Shown here: one piece after another, positions 41,535 through 50,180 of the stretch
Position numbering within the stretch: position 1 is the stretch's first letter
Layout: every line of letters starts with the position of its first letter
From: Lientehia sp934351765
GTDB lineage: Bacteria; Bacillota; Clostridia; Lachnospirales; Lachnospiraceae
Assembly (NCBI RefSeq): GCF_052118925.1
Contig: NZ_JBQKGG010000003.1
Coordinates: 186,001 to 250,000 of the forward strand
Length of the DNA stretch: 64,000 bases
Reading direction: 5' to 3'
The notes under the pieces: generated by a model
Seen by the model: only the letters and a program-made list of their open reading frames with translations
Databases searched by the model: none
What the model was told of the DNA's origin: nothing
Translations under genes and position numbers: made by a program

Positions 41535-42443
41535 ATGAGGAATGAACTATCGCTTCGGGCATACGGAAAGATCAATCTTGGCCTGGATGTCCTCAGAAAG
41601 CGGGAAGATGGATATCATGAAGTAAAGATGATCATGCAGACCGTGAGCCTTTATGATCAGATCAGGTTAAGACGGGAAAAGAAACCGGGAATCCGAATCC
41701 GGACGAATCTTCCGTATTTGCCGACCGGTGAGGGAAACCTGGTTTATAAGGCAGCGGAGCTTCTTATGAAAGAGGCGGGGATTCCGGATGGGCTTTTCAT
41801 TGATCTTTATAAAAAGATCCCCGTTGCGGCAGGCATGGCGGGCGGCAGCAGTGACGCGGCGGCCGTTCTGGTTGGAGTAAACAGGCTGTTTGGCCTGCAA
41901 CTGTCAAAGAAACAGCTGGAGGAGCGGGGGGTAACGCTGGGAGCGGATATTCCGTATTGTATTATGAGAGGAACAGCCCTTTCTGAGGGAATCGGAGAAA
42001 AGCTGACCAGGCTGGCGTCCATGCCGGACTGTCATATCCTGCTGGCGAAACCGCCGATCAGTGTTTCAACGAAGTTTGTGTATAGTAATCTGAAAGCGGC
42101 AGAGCTTTCATACCATCCGGATATTGACGGCATGGTGCAGGCACTCGCAGATCAGGATCTTCCGGGAGTTCTTTCCCGGATGGGAAATGTGCTGGAAACG
42201 GTGACGATCCCGGCGCATCCGCAGATTGGCATCATCAAAGAACGGATGCTGGAGGCAGGTGCAAAGCAGGCACTGATGAGCGGGAGCGGGCCGACTGTAT
42301 TTGGGATTTTTTCGGAAAAGGAACAGGCGGAGCGGGCCGGAAAACAGATCCGGCGCGAGGGTCTGGCAAGACAGATCTATACCGTAAAGCCGTATCATAC
42401 AAAGGGAGAAAGCGGAGGTAACCGATGGACGGGCTCAAGGTAA
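41535..42443 (+). CDS. ispE: 4-diphosphocytidyl-2-C-methyl-D-erythritol kinase
   Basis: It phosphorylates CDP-methylerythritol in the methylerythritol route to isoprenoids. ATG 41535 (302 residues) begins at the first conserved strand, MRNELSLRAYGKINLGLDVL; the earlier ATG at 41448 adds an unrelated leader. GHMP-kinase motifs are visible: KIPVAAGMAGGSSDAAAVL (ATP loop), GADIPYCIMRGTAL and the C-terminal LMSGSGPTVFGIF. The last 19 bp overlap the GntR regulator gene, so translation is coupled. Confidence 0.95.
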   Translation: MRNELSLRAYGKINLGLDVLRKREDGYHEVKMIMQTVSLYDQIRLRREKKPGIRIRTNLPYLPTGEGNLVYKAAELLMKEAGIPDGLFIDLYKKIPVAAGMAGGSSDAAAVLVGVNRLFGLQLSKKQLEERGVTLGADIPYCIMRGTALSEGIGEKLTRLASMPDCHILLAKPPISVSTKFVYSNLKAAELSYHPDIDGMVQALADQDLPGVLSRMGNVLETVTIPAHPQIGIIKERMLEAGAKQALMSGSGPTVFGIFSEKEQAERAGKQIRREGLARQIYTVKPYHTKGESGGNRWTGSR

Positions 42444-43105
42444 ATGAGAATGAGTATCTTCCCCTGCGGGATGTGGTATTTAACACCCTGAGGCGGGCGA
42501 TTTTAAGAGGTGAGCTGGTTCCGGGGCAGCGCCTGATGGAGATCCGGCTTGCCGATCAGATGGGAGTCAGCAGGACTCCTGTAAGAGAGGCAATCCGAAA
42601 GCTGGAGCTGGAGGGGCTGGTGGTAATGGTCCCGCGAAAAGGCGCGGAGGTTGCCCATATCTCCGGGAAAAATTTAAGAGATGTGCTGGAGGTACGCCGT
42701 GCACTGGAGGAGCTGGCGGGTGAGCTGGCCTGTGAACGGATGAGCGCAGAAGATTTTAAAAAGCTGGAGCAGGCAAACCTTAAGTTTGCATCGGTTCTTG
42801 ACAGTGATGATATTACCGTTTTAGGGCAGGCCGATGAGGAGTTTCACGGTCTGATCTATCAGGCGACAGACAATGACCGACTGGTTCAGATGGTGAACCA
42901 TCTTCGGGAGCAGATGTACCGTTATCGGATCGAACATCTGAAAAACAAGTCCCAGAGAACCATTCTTCTCCAGGAGCACCAGGATATCATGCGGGCACTG
43001 GCGGCGAGGGATGTGGAAGCCGTGCGGAGGGCAATCCGGGCCCATATTAACAAACAGGAAGCGCAGATCGCAAAGATGATCAAGGAGCAGAGCAATGACC
43101 TTTAA
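42425..43105 (+). CDS. GntR-family regulator, FCD (FadR-type) domain
   Basis: The 226-residue DNA-binding regulator has a winged helix-turn-helix at about 12-75 (VVFNTLRRAILRGELVPGQR, ADQMGVSRTPVREAIRKLEL) and an FCD ligand-binding domain from about 85. The FCD metal-ligand pattern (D and H in ADEEFHGLIYQ, H in LLQEHQDIMRAL, H in AIRAHINKQ) is visible, so it probably binds a small carboxylate, with or without a metal. It starts within ispE behind GGAGGTAACCG. Its target genes are not evident here. Confidence 0.9.
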   Translation: MDGLKVNENEYLPLRDVVFNTLRRAILRGELVPGQRLMEIRLADQMGVSRTPVREAIRKLELEGLVVMVPRKGAEVAHISGKNLRDVLEVRRALEELAGELACERMSAEDFKKLEQANLKFASVLDSDDITVLGQADEEFHGLIYQATDNDRLVQMVNHLREQMYRYRIEHLKNKSQRTILLQEHQDIMRALAARDVEAVRRAIRAHINKQEAQIAKMIKEQSNDL

Positions 43106-43289
43106 AGAAAAGTATCTGGCCGGCGAGCTGGAATTCGAGGAGATCGATGATTATATCGCCCGCTGGAATGAAAGCGATGATACCAGAACCCTGAGAGAAT
43201 ACCTGGGGCTGAACGCCGATGAAGAGGATGTCTGGATCGACGACAGCGATGAGGCATTAAAGGAAATGCTGGACAAGCAGAAAAAATAA
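43095..43289 (+). CDS. Small acidic conserved protein of unknown function
   Basis: The 64-residue product (MTFKEKYLAGELEFEEIDDY and onward) starts 11 bp inside the end of the GntR gene, behind AAGGAGCAGAGC. It is strongly acidic and helical with no cysteine, signal or membrane segment. The tight overlap and clean ribosome binding site support a real gene. I do not recognise a domain. Confidence 0.7.
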   Translation: MTFKEKYLAGELEFEEIDDYIARWNESDDTRTLREYLGLNADEEDVWIDDSDEALKEMLDKQKK

Positions 43290-43294
43290 ACGGG

Positions 43295-43921
43295 TTAAAA
43301 CAGCCGTTTCAGCCATTCGCCCAGCCGGAATCCGGCCTGAGGCTTCTGATGGAGGAGGCTTTCGTAGGTGTCGGCCTGTAAGGTGCCCCGCAGAGCGGCC
43401 TTGGAAGAATCAGGCACAATACTATATGTGGAATCGATAAAACAGAGAGAGGGATAGAGCACGCACCACCAGTTCTTTCCCTCTCCTTTTCCGATAATGA
43501 CCCGGAAGGCGTCGTATGTTCCACTGGGGAAGGTCATGTCGCCGTATGTCTTTGTCGGGAAATACCATGGCTCCAGACGGAATTCTACCGGATAATCAAA
43601 GCCGTTTTGCCGGACGATCCGGCAGGCAGTTTCCTGAAGCAGTGCCTCATGGGAGGACAAATAGGCTTTTGTATCGGAAAGATCGGCGTCGTCTGGGAGT
43701 TCCTCGTTGATCTCCTGCAGCAGGGCGTCCCGAACCTTTCGTTTTAAGGCCTGATCCTCCTCGGAATCGCTGTTGGCAAGGACATGGAACCGCAGGACAT
43801 GATCGGCGAGATCGGACTGGATCTGAACCGCCTTTTTTTCAGTGAGGATGACCAGGATCATAGTTCCGGTACATAAAAGAACCAGCAGGATTCGAAGATA
43901 TATGGATTTTCGCAGCTTCAT
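43295..43921 (-). CDS. spoIIR: Stage II sporulation protein R
   Basis: SpoIIR is secreted by the forespore and triggers SpoIIGA to process pro-sigma-E in the mother cell. The 208-residue product has an N-terminal signal segment (IYLRILLVLLCTGTMILVIL), then the family core HVLRFHVLANSDSEEDQALK and an ending GFRLGEWLKRLF. The WWCVLYPSLCF stretch is also typical. It shows that the organism forms, or descends from formers of, endospores. It is monocistronic; a forespore (sigma-F) promoter is expected upstream, but I could not identify one with confidence. Confidence 0.93.
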   Translation of the reverse strand: MKLRKSIYLRILLVLLCTGTMILVILTEKKAVQIQSDLADHVLRFHVLANSDSEEDQALKRKVRDALLQEINEELPDDADLSDTKAYLSSHEALLQETACRIVRQNGFDYPVEFRLEPWYFPTKTYGDMTFPSGTYDAFRVIIGKGEGKNWWCVLYPSLCFIDSTYSIVPDSSKAALRGTLQADTYESLLHQKPQAGFRLGEWLKRLF

Positions 43922-43990
43922 AAAATAATTCCCCCTTCCGTTTGAATATCCAGAGTATATCCATTTTCCGGGATTTCTTTCAATTAGACG

Positions 43991-44019
43991 TTGAAGAAAC
44001 GGGAAAAGCAGGGTACAAT
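43991..44019 (+). promoter_or_regulatory. Promoter for ddl-murI
   Basis: TTGAAG (43991-43996) and TACAAT (44014-44019) have a 17-bp spacer, about 80 bp before ddl. Confidence 0.6.
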
Positions 44020-44100
44020 GGGAAAGAAACCGAAAACCAAAGAAGAACGATCATCAAAGGCAGATTAAAACTGAAATTAGAATAGAAAGAAGGAATCAAA

Positions 44101-45162
44101 ATGGAAAAGCAGACCGTAGCAGTGCTCTTTGGCGGACAGTCCTCTGAGCATGAAGTTTCCTGCGTATCCGCAGCGACTGTGATTGATCATATTGACCGTG
44201 AGAAGTACGAGGTGGTTCTCATCGGAATTACAAAAGAAGGAAAATGGCTTCTTACGGAATCCGTGGATGCGATCCGCTCCGGAGAATGGAAAAACGGCAG
44301 GGTCCGGGCAGTTCTGTCACCGGATGCCGAAATGAAAGCGGTTCTTCTCATTGACGGCGACCATGTGGAGACGAAGAAGCTTGATGTGGCATTCCCGGTG
44401 CTCCATGGCCTTTATGGCGAGGATGGAACGATTCAGGGAATCTTTGAGCTGGCGGGAATCCCCTATGTGGGCTGCGGCGTGCTCGCTTCCGCTGTTTCCA
44501 TGGATAAGCTGTATACGAAGATCATTGTCGATACGCTGGGAATCCGTCAGGCAAAGTATGTGGCAGTCCGGAAGGAAGAGCTGAAGGATCCGGATGCGGC
44601 AGCGAAAAAAGTGGAAGCAGTCCTTTCTTATCCGGTCTTCATTAAGCCCTGTAATGCAGGCTCCTCCCAGGGTGTTTCCAAAGCCCATGACCGGGAAGAA
44701 CTGAAAACAGGACTTCTCGGCGCGGCAAAGCACGACCGGAAGATTCTGGTGGAGGAGACCATTGTAGGCCGTGAGATCGAATGTGCAGTCCTGGGCGGCA
44801 GCGAGGTACAGGCGACCGGAGTCGGCGAAATCCTGGCGGCGGCTGATTTCTATGATTATGAAGCGAAGTATCATAATGCGGAGTCCAAGACAGTCCTGGA
44901 TCCGGAGCTTCCGGCAGAAACTGTGGAGGAGATCCGGAAAGACGCAGTGGCGATTTTCAAAGCAGTGGACGGATTCGGCCTGTCCCGCGTGGATTTCTTT
45001 GTGACAAAAGACACCGGAGAAGTGGTATTCAATGAGATCAATACCCTTCCCGGCTTTACATCCATCAGCATGTACCCCATGCTCTGGGAGAACCGGGGAC
45101 TTTCCAAGTCCCAGCTCATTGATAAGCTGATCCGCATGGCGTTCTCCAGAAAGGAGAATTAA
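44101..45162 (+). CDS. ddl: D-alanine--D-alanine ligase
   Basis: It joins two D-alanines for the peptidoglycan stem peptide. The 353 residues show the ATP-grasp layout: VLFGGQSSEHEVS at the N-terminus, FPVLHGLYGEDGTIQG, FIKPCNAGSSQGVS, EIECAVLGG, and the metal-binding FNEINTLPGFTSISMYP. The omega-loop DYEAKYH carries the Lys-Tyr pair of true D-Ala-D-Ala ligases rather than the vancomycin-type D-lactate ligases. It abuts murI with no gap and belongs to a wall-precursor operon. Confidence 0.96.
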   Translation: MEKQTVAVLFGGQSSEHEVSCVSAATVIDHIDREKYEVVLIGITKEGKWLLTESVDAIRSGEWKNGRVRAVLSPDAEMKAVLLIDGDHVETKKLDVAFPVLHGLYGEDGTIQGIFELAGIPYVGCGVLASAVSMDKLYTKIIVDTLGIRQAKYVAVRKEELKDPDAAAKKVEAVLSYPVFIKPCNAGSSQGVSKAHDREELKTGLLGAAKHDRKILVEETIVGREIECAVLGGSEVQATGVGEILAAADFYDYEAKYHNAESKTVLDPELPAETVEEIRKDAVAIFKAVDGFGLSRVDFFVTKDTGEVVFNEINTLPGFTSISMYPMLWENRGLSKSQLIDKLIRMAFSRKEN

Positions 45163-45987
45163 ATGTCCAGCAATGCACCAATCGGCGTGTTTGATTCCGG
45201 TGTCGGCGGTCTGACCGTGGCACGGGAGATTATGCGCCAGCTTCCGGAGGAACGGCTGATCTATTTCGGTGATACGGCGAGACTTCCTTACGGAAGTAAA
45301 TCGAAAGCAACCATTATCCGTTATTCCAGACAGATTCTCCGCTTTCTGGAATCGCAGAATGTCAAAGCCATCGTGGTTGCCTGTAATACGGCGACGGCTC
45401 TGGCGCTTCCGGTGCTTCAGGCAGAGGCAACGGTCCCGGTTCTTGGAGTGATCGATGCGGCAGCCAGGGTGGCCAGTGAGAAGACGAGAAACGGCCGGGT
45501 CGGCGTGGTGGCAACGACGGCTACCATTGAGAGCAGTATGTATACCAAGGCGCTGAAGGCCTGTAATCCGAAGATCCAGGTCTACGGAAAGGCCTGTCCG
45601 CTTCTTGTGCCGCTAGTGGAGGAGGGCTGGATCCATGATTCCATCACGGAGGAAGTGGTAAACCGCTATATTAAAGATATGGAATATAAATCCATCGATA
45701 CCCTGATCCTGGGCTGTACCCATTACCCGCTTCTGCGTTCCACGTTCCGCCGTGTGGTGGGTGAAAATGTGATACTGGTCAATCCGGCCTATGAGACAGC
45801 CATGGAGCTTGGGCGGGTTCTGGAAAAGCTGGATCTTTCCTGTGATGAACAGGTAACGCAGGCGGGAGAAAAGTATGAATTTTTCGTCAGTGATGCCGAG
45901 GAACGGTTCTGCGCGTTTGCAAATTCGATTCTGCCTTATGACATTGAGGCGGTGAAGCAGGTCAACATTGAGGAAGAAAACGAGTAG
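45163..45987 (+). CDS. murI: Glutamate racemase
   Basis: It makes D-glutamate for peptidoglycan. The 274 residues contain the two catalytic cysteine motifs VVACNTATALALP and LILGCTHYPLL, plus IGVFDSGVGGLTVAREI and YFGDTARLPYGSKS. The start is ATG 45163, immediately after the ddl stop codon, with AAAGGAG in the end of ddl. It is cotranscribed with ddl and probably with the DUF1934 gene. Confidence 0.97.
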   Translation: MSSNAPIGVFDSGVGGLTVAREIMRQLPEERLIYFGDTARLPYGSKSKATIIRYSRQILRFLESQNVKAIVVACNTATALALPVLQAEATVPVLGVIDAAARVASEKTRNGRVGVVATTATIESSMYTKALKACNPKIQVYGKACPLLVPLVEEGWIHDSITEEVVNRYIKDMEYKSIDTLILGCTHYPLLRSTFRRVVGENVILVNPAYETAMELGRVLEKLDLSCDEQVTQAGEKYEFFVSDAEERFCAFANSILPYDIEAVKQVNIEEENE

Positions 45988-45999
45988 CAGGAGGGAAGG

Positions 46000-46446
46000 A
46001 TGCAGAAGGAAGTCCTGATATTCATGACAAGTGTCCAGCGCGGCGGAAGCGTTGGCGAGGATAAACTGGAGATTATCACAGCCGGTCAGTATCATTTTAA
46101 GAATGGAAAGCATTATGTGACTTATGATGATGTCTCCGAGGACGGACGGACAAGGGAACGGAATATCATCAAGATCCGGAATGACCGGGCGGAGGTGATT
46201 AAAAAGGGTGAAACCAGCGTTCACATGATCTTTGAGAAGGATAAGAAAAATGTTTCCTGCTACGATGTACCGTACGGGAAGATGATGGTGGGACTGGAAA
46301 CCAGCCGGATGGAAGTCACCGAGGAGGAAAATCTTCTGAACCTGCGGCTGGAATACCGGCTGGAGATGGACGATCAGCACATTGCGGACTGTCTGGTGGA
46401 GATCCGGGTGGAATCCAAGGATACCTGCAAGGTGGATCTGTCTTAG
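46000..46446 (+). CDS. DUF1934 (YwiB-like) calycin-type protein
   Basis: The 148-residue cytoplasmic protein with many beta strands (QYHFKNGKHYVTYDDVSEDG, NIIKIRNDRAEVIKKGE) fits DUF1934, a calycin-like barrel of unknown function. It starts 12 bp after murI behind GGAGGGAAGG, so it is part of that operon. Its last 4 bases overlap the end of the convergent pseudouridine synthase gene, leaving no room for a separate terminator between them. Confidence 0.85.
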   Translation: MQKEVLIFMTSVQRGGSVGEDKLEIITAGQYHFKNGKHYVTYDDVSEDGRTRERNIIKIRNDRAEVIKKGETSVHMIFEKDKKNVSCYDVPYGKMMVGLETSRMEVTEEENLLNLRLEYRLEMDDQHIADCLVEIRVESKDTCKVDLS

Positions 46447-47165
46447 GAAAACTTACGCAGAGCAGCGATCTCTTCTTCGCGCAGCGGGCGGTACTGTCCC
46501 GGAGGAAGCGTTTCGTCCAGCGTAAGACTTCCCATGGAAAGACGTCTTAAATAAAGAACCGGTTTACCGACAGCCTGGAACATGCGCTTGACCTGGTGGA
46601 ATTTTCCCTCGTGGATGGTAAGCTCCACTTCGCTGACCGGACCGGAGGACAAAAGCGCTGCCCTTGCCGGGAGCGTGAGCCGGTCCTCTCCGATGTCTAC
46701 GCCGGCTTCCAGTCTGGAACAGTCGTCTTCCGTCACAGCACCGTCGGCACGGACAAAGTAGGTTTTGTCCACATGGTGACGAGGGGAGAGCAGACGATGG
46801 GCCAGAGCGCCGTCGTTGGTGATCAGCAGAAGCCCTTCAGTATCCTTGTCCAGTCGTCCCACCGGAAACAGGTCTTTTCCGGGAGCGCCCTTTAAAAGCG
46901 AGAGCACTGTGGGCGCAGTGTTGTCATCGGTGGCTGAGACATAGCCGGACGGTTTGTTTAACATATAGTAATAAAATTCAGTGTAGGAGAGTACGGTTCC
47001 CTGGAAAACGATAAGATCGGTTTCCGGGGATATTTTTTGTTCCGGCTTTCTGGCCGGTTCACCGTTGACGGTCACCAGGCCCTTTTTCAGAAAGCCTTTT
47101 ACCTGGCTTCTGGTGCCGGCTCCGGCATCGGCGAGAAATTTATCAAGTCTGACTTGTTTTGACAT
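46443..47165 (-). CDS. 16S rRNA pseudouridine synthase, RsuA/RluB family
   Basis: It isomerises a uridine to pseudouridine in ribosomal RNA. ATG 47165-47163 behind AAAGGAG gives 240 residues beginning MSKQVRLDKFLADAG; a much longer upstream frame is repeat-derived and not coding. An S4 RNA-binding domain (about 5-60) is followed by the synthase domain with catalytic GRLDKDTEGLLLITNDGALA. The length matches RsuA. The gene is convergent with DUF1934 and downstream of the MFS gene on the same strand. Confidence 0.93.
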   Translation of the reverse strand: MSKQVRLDKFLADAGAGTRSQVKGFLKKGLVTVNGEPARKPEQKISPETDLIVFQGTVLSYTEFYYYMLNKPSGYVSATDDNTAPTVLSLLKGAPGKDLFPVGRLDKDTEGLLLITNDGALAHRLLSPRHHVDKTYFVRADGAVTEDDCSRLEAGVDIGEDRLTLPARAALLSSGPVSEVELTIHEGKFHQVKRMFQAVGKPVLYLRRLSMGSLTLDETLPPGQYRPLREEEIAALRKFS

Positions 47166-47194
47166 AGGGACTCCTTTATGAATTAGACAGAACC

Positions 47195-47279
47195 GGTCGG
47201 ATACAGGCGCTGGTTGAATACAGGCGCTGGTCGGATTCAGACTCTGGTTGGATTCAGGCTTCGGCTGGATCAATGCTGC
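47195..47279 (-). repeat. 17-bp tandem repeat, about five copies
   Basis: Units such as GGTCGGATACAGGCGCT and GGTTGAATACAGGCGCT repeat every 17 bases from 47195 to 47279 with growing divergence. The array covers the spacer between the MFS and pseudouridine synthase genes and the last codons of the MFS gene. A 17-base unit shifts the reading frame, so copy-number changes could alter the MFS C-terminus. Confidence 0.75.
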
Positions 47280-48450
47280 GGCTGAAAAAGGCCAGCCCGA
47301 AGGCAAGAAGAGCACAGACTGCGCAGTTCCAGAAGACGGAACGGCTTCCTGCCAGGTCGTAAATTCCTCCGAACAGCAGACTGAACAGCGCCCGTCCGCC
47401 CATGAATACCGCATTATAAACGGAAGCGGCAAGTCCGATGGAGGTTTCGGGAACGACTTTATGGATATACTGAACATTGAGGCCGGTGGTGCAGGCACTT
47501 GTCAGAAAGCACATACAGGCGGCCAGGAAAAACAGCGGGACACTGTCGAATACGGCAAACAGGACCATTCGGAGTCCGAGAGCACCGGCGGAGATGAGGA
47601 ACAGCCGACGGAAGCCAAGCTTCGGCAGCAGGAGCCTGTTTAATAACAGAAGAAACAGGATCTCCGGTGCCGCGCCGATGATGGAATAAATGCTCACCAG
47701 ATATTCGGCTCCGTGGAGAACGGAAACCAGGTGGAGGGAGGCGTAGGTATTAACCGCTTCGGCCAGAGCTCCGGTCAGCAGAGCAAAGATTACGATCAGA
47801 AGATAGCGGCGGTTTTTCAGCAGTACGCCGAGAGAACCGCGGGACGCGCTGTGTTCGGAAAGGTGTCCGGACTGCGCAGAGGCGCTGCTGGCGTTTTTTA
47901 TTCCGGGGAGAAAGACTATATTCACCAGAGAGCAGGCCATAGCGCCCATGAAAAAGCGGAAAAATATATGGTCCAGACCGAACCGGCGGACCAGGAAGGC
48001 ACAGAGGGCACTTCCGGTGATCCAGCCCACACAGCCGAAGCAGCGAATGCTGCCGTAGGGCTGTCCGTAGTCGCTGCAGTAGCGGATGGTCTGGGTATCT
48101 GCCATGGCAAGGATTGAGCAGCGGTTCAGCTCAAAGCCGATGCCCATGACGATCAGCAGAAAAAAGCCGGTCTGCATGGAAAGCAGGAAGGAAAACAGGA
48201 TTGTTCCGGCACTGCAGACCATGAGGATCTCCCGGTACTTCCCGGTGCGGTCGCCCAGGGCTCCGTAGAGCGGCATGACCACCAGCCCGGCGATCATGGA
48301 TACCGAGAGAAAGCAGCCGATCTGGAAGCCGCTTAGATGGAGATACTGCTCCAGATAGACACTGATATAAGAATCATAGCAGCACAGGGCAATCAGGGTC
48401 AGGAGATAGTAGAGACGATAGAGATTGGAACGAAGCGCAGGTCTGTTCAT
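47254..48450 (-). CDS. Major facilitator superfamily transporter
   Basis: The 398-residue inner-membrane carrier has about 12 predicted helices. The loop 2-3 signature is GALGDRTGKYREILM, and EFNRCSILAMADTQ follows between helices 4 and 5. The pattern resembles the LacY-like/MFS_1 proteins with short loops. The substrate is unknown. It starts at ATG 48450-48448. The C-terminus (FSRSIDPAEA) runs into a 17-bp tandem repeat, so the last residues may be recent. Confidence 0.87.
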   Translation of the reverse strand: MNRPALRSNLYRLYYLLTLIALCCYDSYISVYLEQYLHLSGFQIGCFLSVSMIAGLVVMPLYGALGDRTGKYREILMVCSAGTILFSFLLSMQTGFFLLIVMGIGFELNRCSILAMADTQTIRYCSDYGQPYGSIRCFGCVGWITGSALCAFLVRRFGLDHIFFRFFMGAMACSLVNIVFLPGIKNASSASAQSGHLSEHSASRGSLGVLLKNRRYLLIVIFALLTGALAEAVNTYASLHLVSVLHGAEYLVSIYSIIGAAPEILFLLLLNRLLLPKLGFRRLFLISAGALGLRMVLFAVFDSVPLFFLAACMCFLTSACTTGLNVQYIHKVVPETSIGLAASVYNAVFMGGRALFSLLFGGIYDLAGSRSVFWNCAVCALLAFGLAFFSRSIDPAEA

Positions 48451-48494
48451 AAAATTTTCCTTTTCTTCTTATTATAATTATAAACGGATACCTT

Positions 48495-48524
48495 ATTATA
48501 ACAGGAGGGAATGAAGAGGGTCAA
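48495..48524 (-). promoter_or_regulatory. Promoter for the MFS gene
   Basis: On the minus strand, TTGACC (48524-48519) and TATAAT (48500-48495) are spaced by 18 bp. Confidence 0.6.
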
Positions 48525-48570
48525 GCAGAGCAGAGAATCTCGAAGTAAATAAGCAGGATAATGGATATGA

Positions 48571-48599
48571 TTGACGCAGAAACCGGATTCGGTTAAAAT
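48571..48599 (+). promoter_or_regulatory. Promoter for the DUF1653 gene
   Basis: TTGACG (48571-48576) and TAAAAT (48594-48599) have a 17-bp spacer, close to the start at 48626. Confidence 0.6.
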
Positions 48600-48625
48600 A
48601 AACCCTGGAAGGAGACGAGGCAGCT

Positions 48626-49417
48626 ATGGCACAGAGAATACCAGGGCCGGGGGAGTTTTACCGGCATTTTAAAAATCGACTGTATCAGATCGTGGCGGTG
48701 GCGGAGCACTCCGAGACCGGAGAGGCAATGGTGGTCTACCAGGCGCTTTACGGAGAATTTAAGATCTATGTCCGTCCGCTGGAAATGTTTCTGGAGGAGG
48801 TGGATCATGATAAATATCCCCGCGTGACCCAGAAATACCGGTTTGAACCGGTGAACATGGCGGAGACCGGAAAACGGCAGGAGCAGATTTCTCATGCAGA
48901 AGAAGACGAAAGCCGGAAAACAGCACGCCGGACAGAACCGGAACGAAGAACTTCGGAAGAACGAATGAAGCGGGAGGCAGAGGAAAAACAGGCGCTTCTG
49001 GATACCTGGAAGGAGGTCAGCGGACTTTCGGATTTTGAGGATTATGAGGAAGCCGATGAGATGGCCGAGCAGGAGAGCGTGGTGATCCCCCGGAGCGGAC
49101 GGGCGGAGGAGACGGAGGATGATCTCTGGGAATCCTTGACCGACGAGGCGGTGGAGGCTGCAAAGGGGCAGGGAGAGGAGGAAGAGACAACCGACGAGGT
49201 GAATCCCCATTTTCTGGATTTCCTGGAGGCACGGACTTTTGAATCCAAGGCAGTGATCCTGGAGACCATGCGGGAGGAGCTGGATGATGAGCTTATCGAC
49301 GGCCTGGCCATGGCTGTGGATGTGGAGATCCCGGCCGGTCCGATCGAGGAACGGTATCATCAGCTTCGCCAGTGCCTGGAGACTATGGCGAAGTATGAGG
49401 ACACAAGGCTGCGCTGA
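48626..49417 (+). CDS. DUF1653 protein with an acidic C-terminal extension
   Basis: The 263-residue cytoplasmic protein has a DUF1653 domain at about 5-75 (GEFYRHFKNRLYQIVAVAEH, VVYQALYGEFKIYVRPLEMF). A charged linker rich in Glu and Arg follows to about 190, and then a helical C-terminal part (NPHFLDFLEARTFESKAVIL and beyond). DUF1653 proteins are usually only about 70-80 residues, so the extension is notable. The function is unknown. The start is ATG 48626 behind AAGGAGACGAGG. It lies immediately upstream of the ribosomal block. Confidence 0.83.
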   Translation: MAQRIPGPGEFYRHFKNRLYQIVAVAEHSETGEAMVVYQALYGEFKIYVRPLEMFLEEVDHDKYPRVTQKYRFEPVNMAETGKRQEQISHAEEDESRKTARRTEPERRTSEERMKREAEEKQALLDTWKEVSGLSDFEDYEEADEMAEQESVVIPRSGRAEETEDDLWESLTDEAVEAAKGQGEEEETTDEVNPHFLDFLEARTFESKAVILETMREELDDELIDGLAMAVDVEIPAGPIEERYHQLRQCLETMAKYEDTRLR

Positions 49418-49511
49418 AAACAGCCTGTCCCGGTAACGGTGGTCTGCTTCACAGAAAGCCGGTTTCTGTGAAAAAACAGATAAGTTTTACCTGATATTTG
49501 CAGGTTGGCTC

Positions 49512-49540
49512 TTGACATGGAGAAAATCCAACTATATAAT
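49512..49540 (+). promoter_or_regulatory. Strong promoter for rpsL-rpsG-fusA
   Basis: Full-consensus TTGACA (49512-49517) and TATAAT (49535-49540) with a 17-bp spacer, 80 bp before rpsL. Confidence 0.88.
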
Positions 49541-49619
49541 AGTAAGGCGTGCGAAAAATGCAATTGTATTTTGGTGCGCAAAAACAGACACTTAACCAAT
49601 ATCACAGGAGGTGAAAAAC

Positions 49620-50033
49620 ATGCCCACATTCAACCAGTTAGTAAGAAAGGGTAGACAGACATCCGTAAAGAAAGCAACCGCTCCCGCTCTGTTAAAGGGT
49701 TTCAACTCTTTAAAGAAGAAGGCAACCGATGAGGCTGCTCCTCAGAAGAGAGGCGTCTGCACAGCAGTAAAGACCGCTACCCCCAAGAAGCCTAACTCAG
49801 CACTTAGAAAGATTGCCAGAGTACGTCTTTCCAATGGTATCGAAGTAACAAGCTATATCCCCGGCGAAGGCCACAACCTTCAGGAGCATAGCGTTGTTCT
49901 GATCAGAGGCGGCCGTGTAAAGGACCTGCCCGGTACCAGATACCATATCGTCAGAGGAACCCTCGATACCGCAGGTGTTGCCAACAGACGTCAGGCCCGT
50001 TCCAAATACGGCGCTAAGAGACCGAAGAAGTAA
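49620..50033 (+). CDS. rpsL: 30S ribosomal protein S12
   Basis: S12 lies at the decoding centre of the small subunit. ATG 49620 follows AGGAGGTG and gives 137 residues; the in-frame GTG at 49611 overlaps the ribosome binding site. The decoding loops TPKKPNSALRK and GGRVKDLPGTRYH keep the lysines that are wild-type for streptomycin sensitivity. First gene of the str operon. Confidence 0.98.
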   Translation: MPTFNQLVRKGRQTSVKKATAPALLKGFNSLKKKATDEAAPQKRGVCTAVKTATPKKPNSALRKIARVRLSNGIEVTSYIPGEGHNLQEHSVVLIRGGRVKDLPGTRYHIVRGTLDTAGVANRRQARSKYGAKRPKK

Positions 50034-50180
50034 GGCAGTCAGTAAGATTTGTATTAGTGCACGGAATGTAGCATATTTTTCCCTGTGAGACGGGTCCAAT
50101 ATAGTTAGCATGACCGGGCGCGAACATACAAGCGTGTGAGTACCGACGATTTAATTCTAATAATTAAGGAGGGAAGTAAC

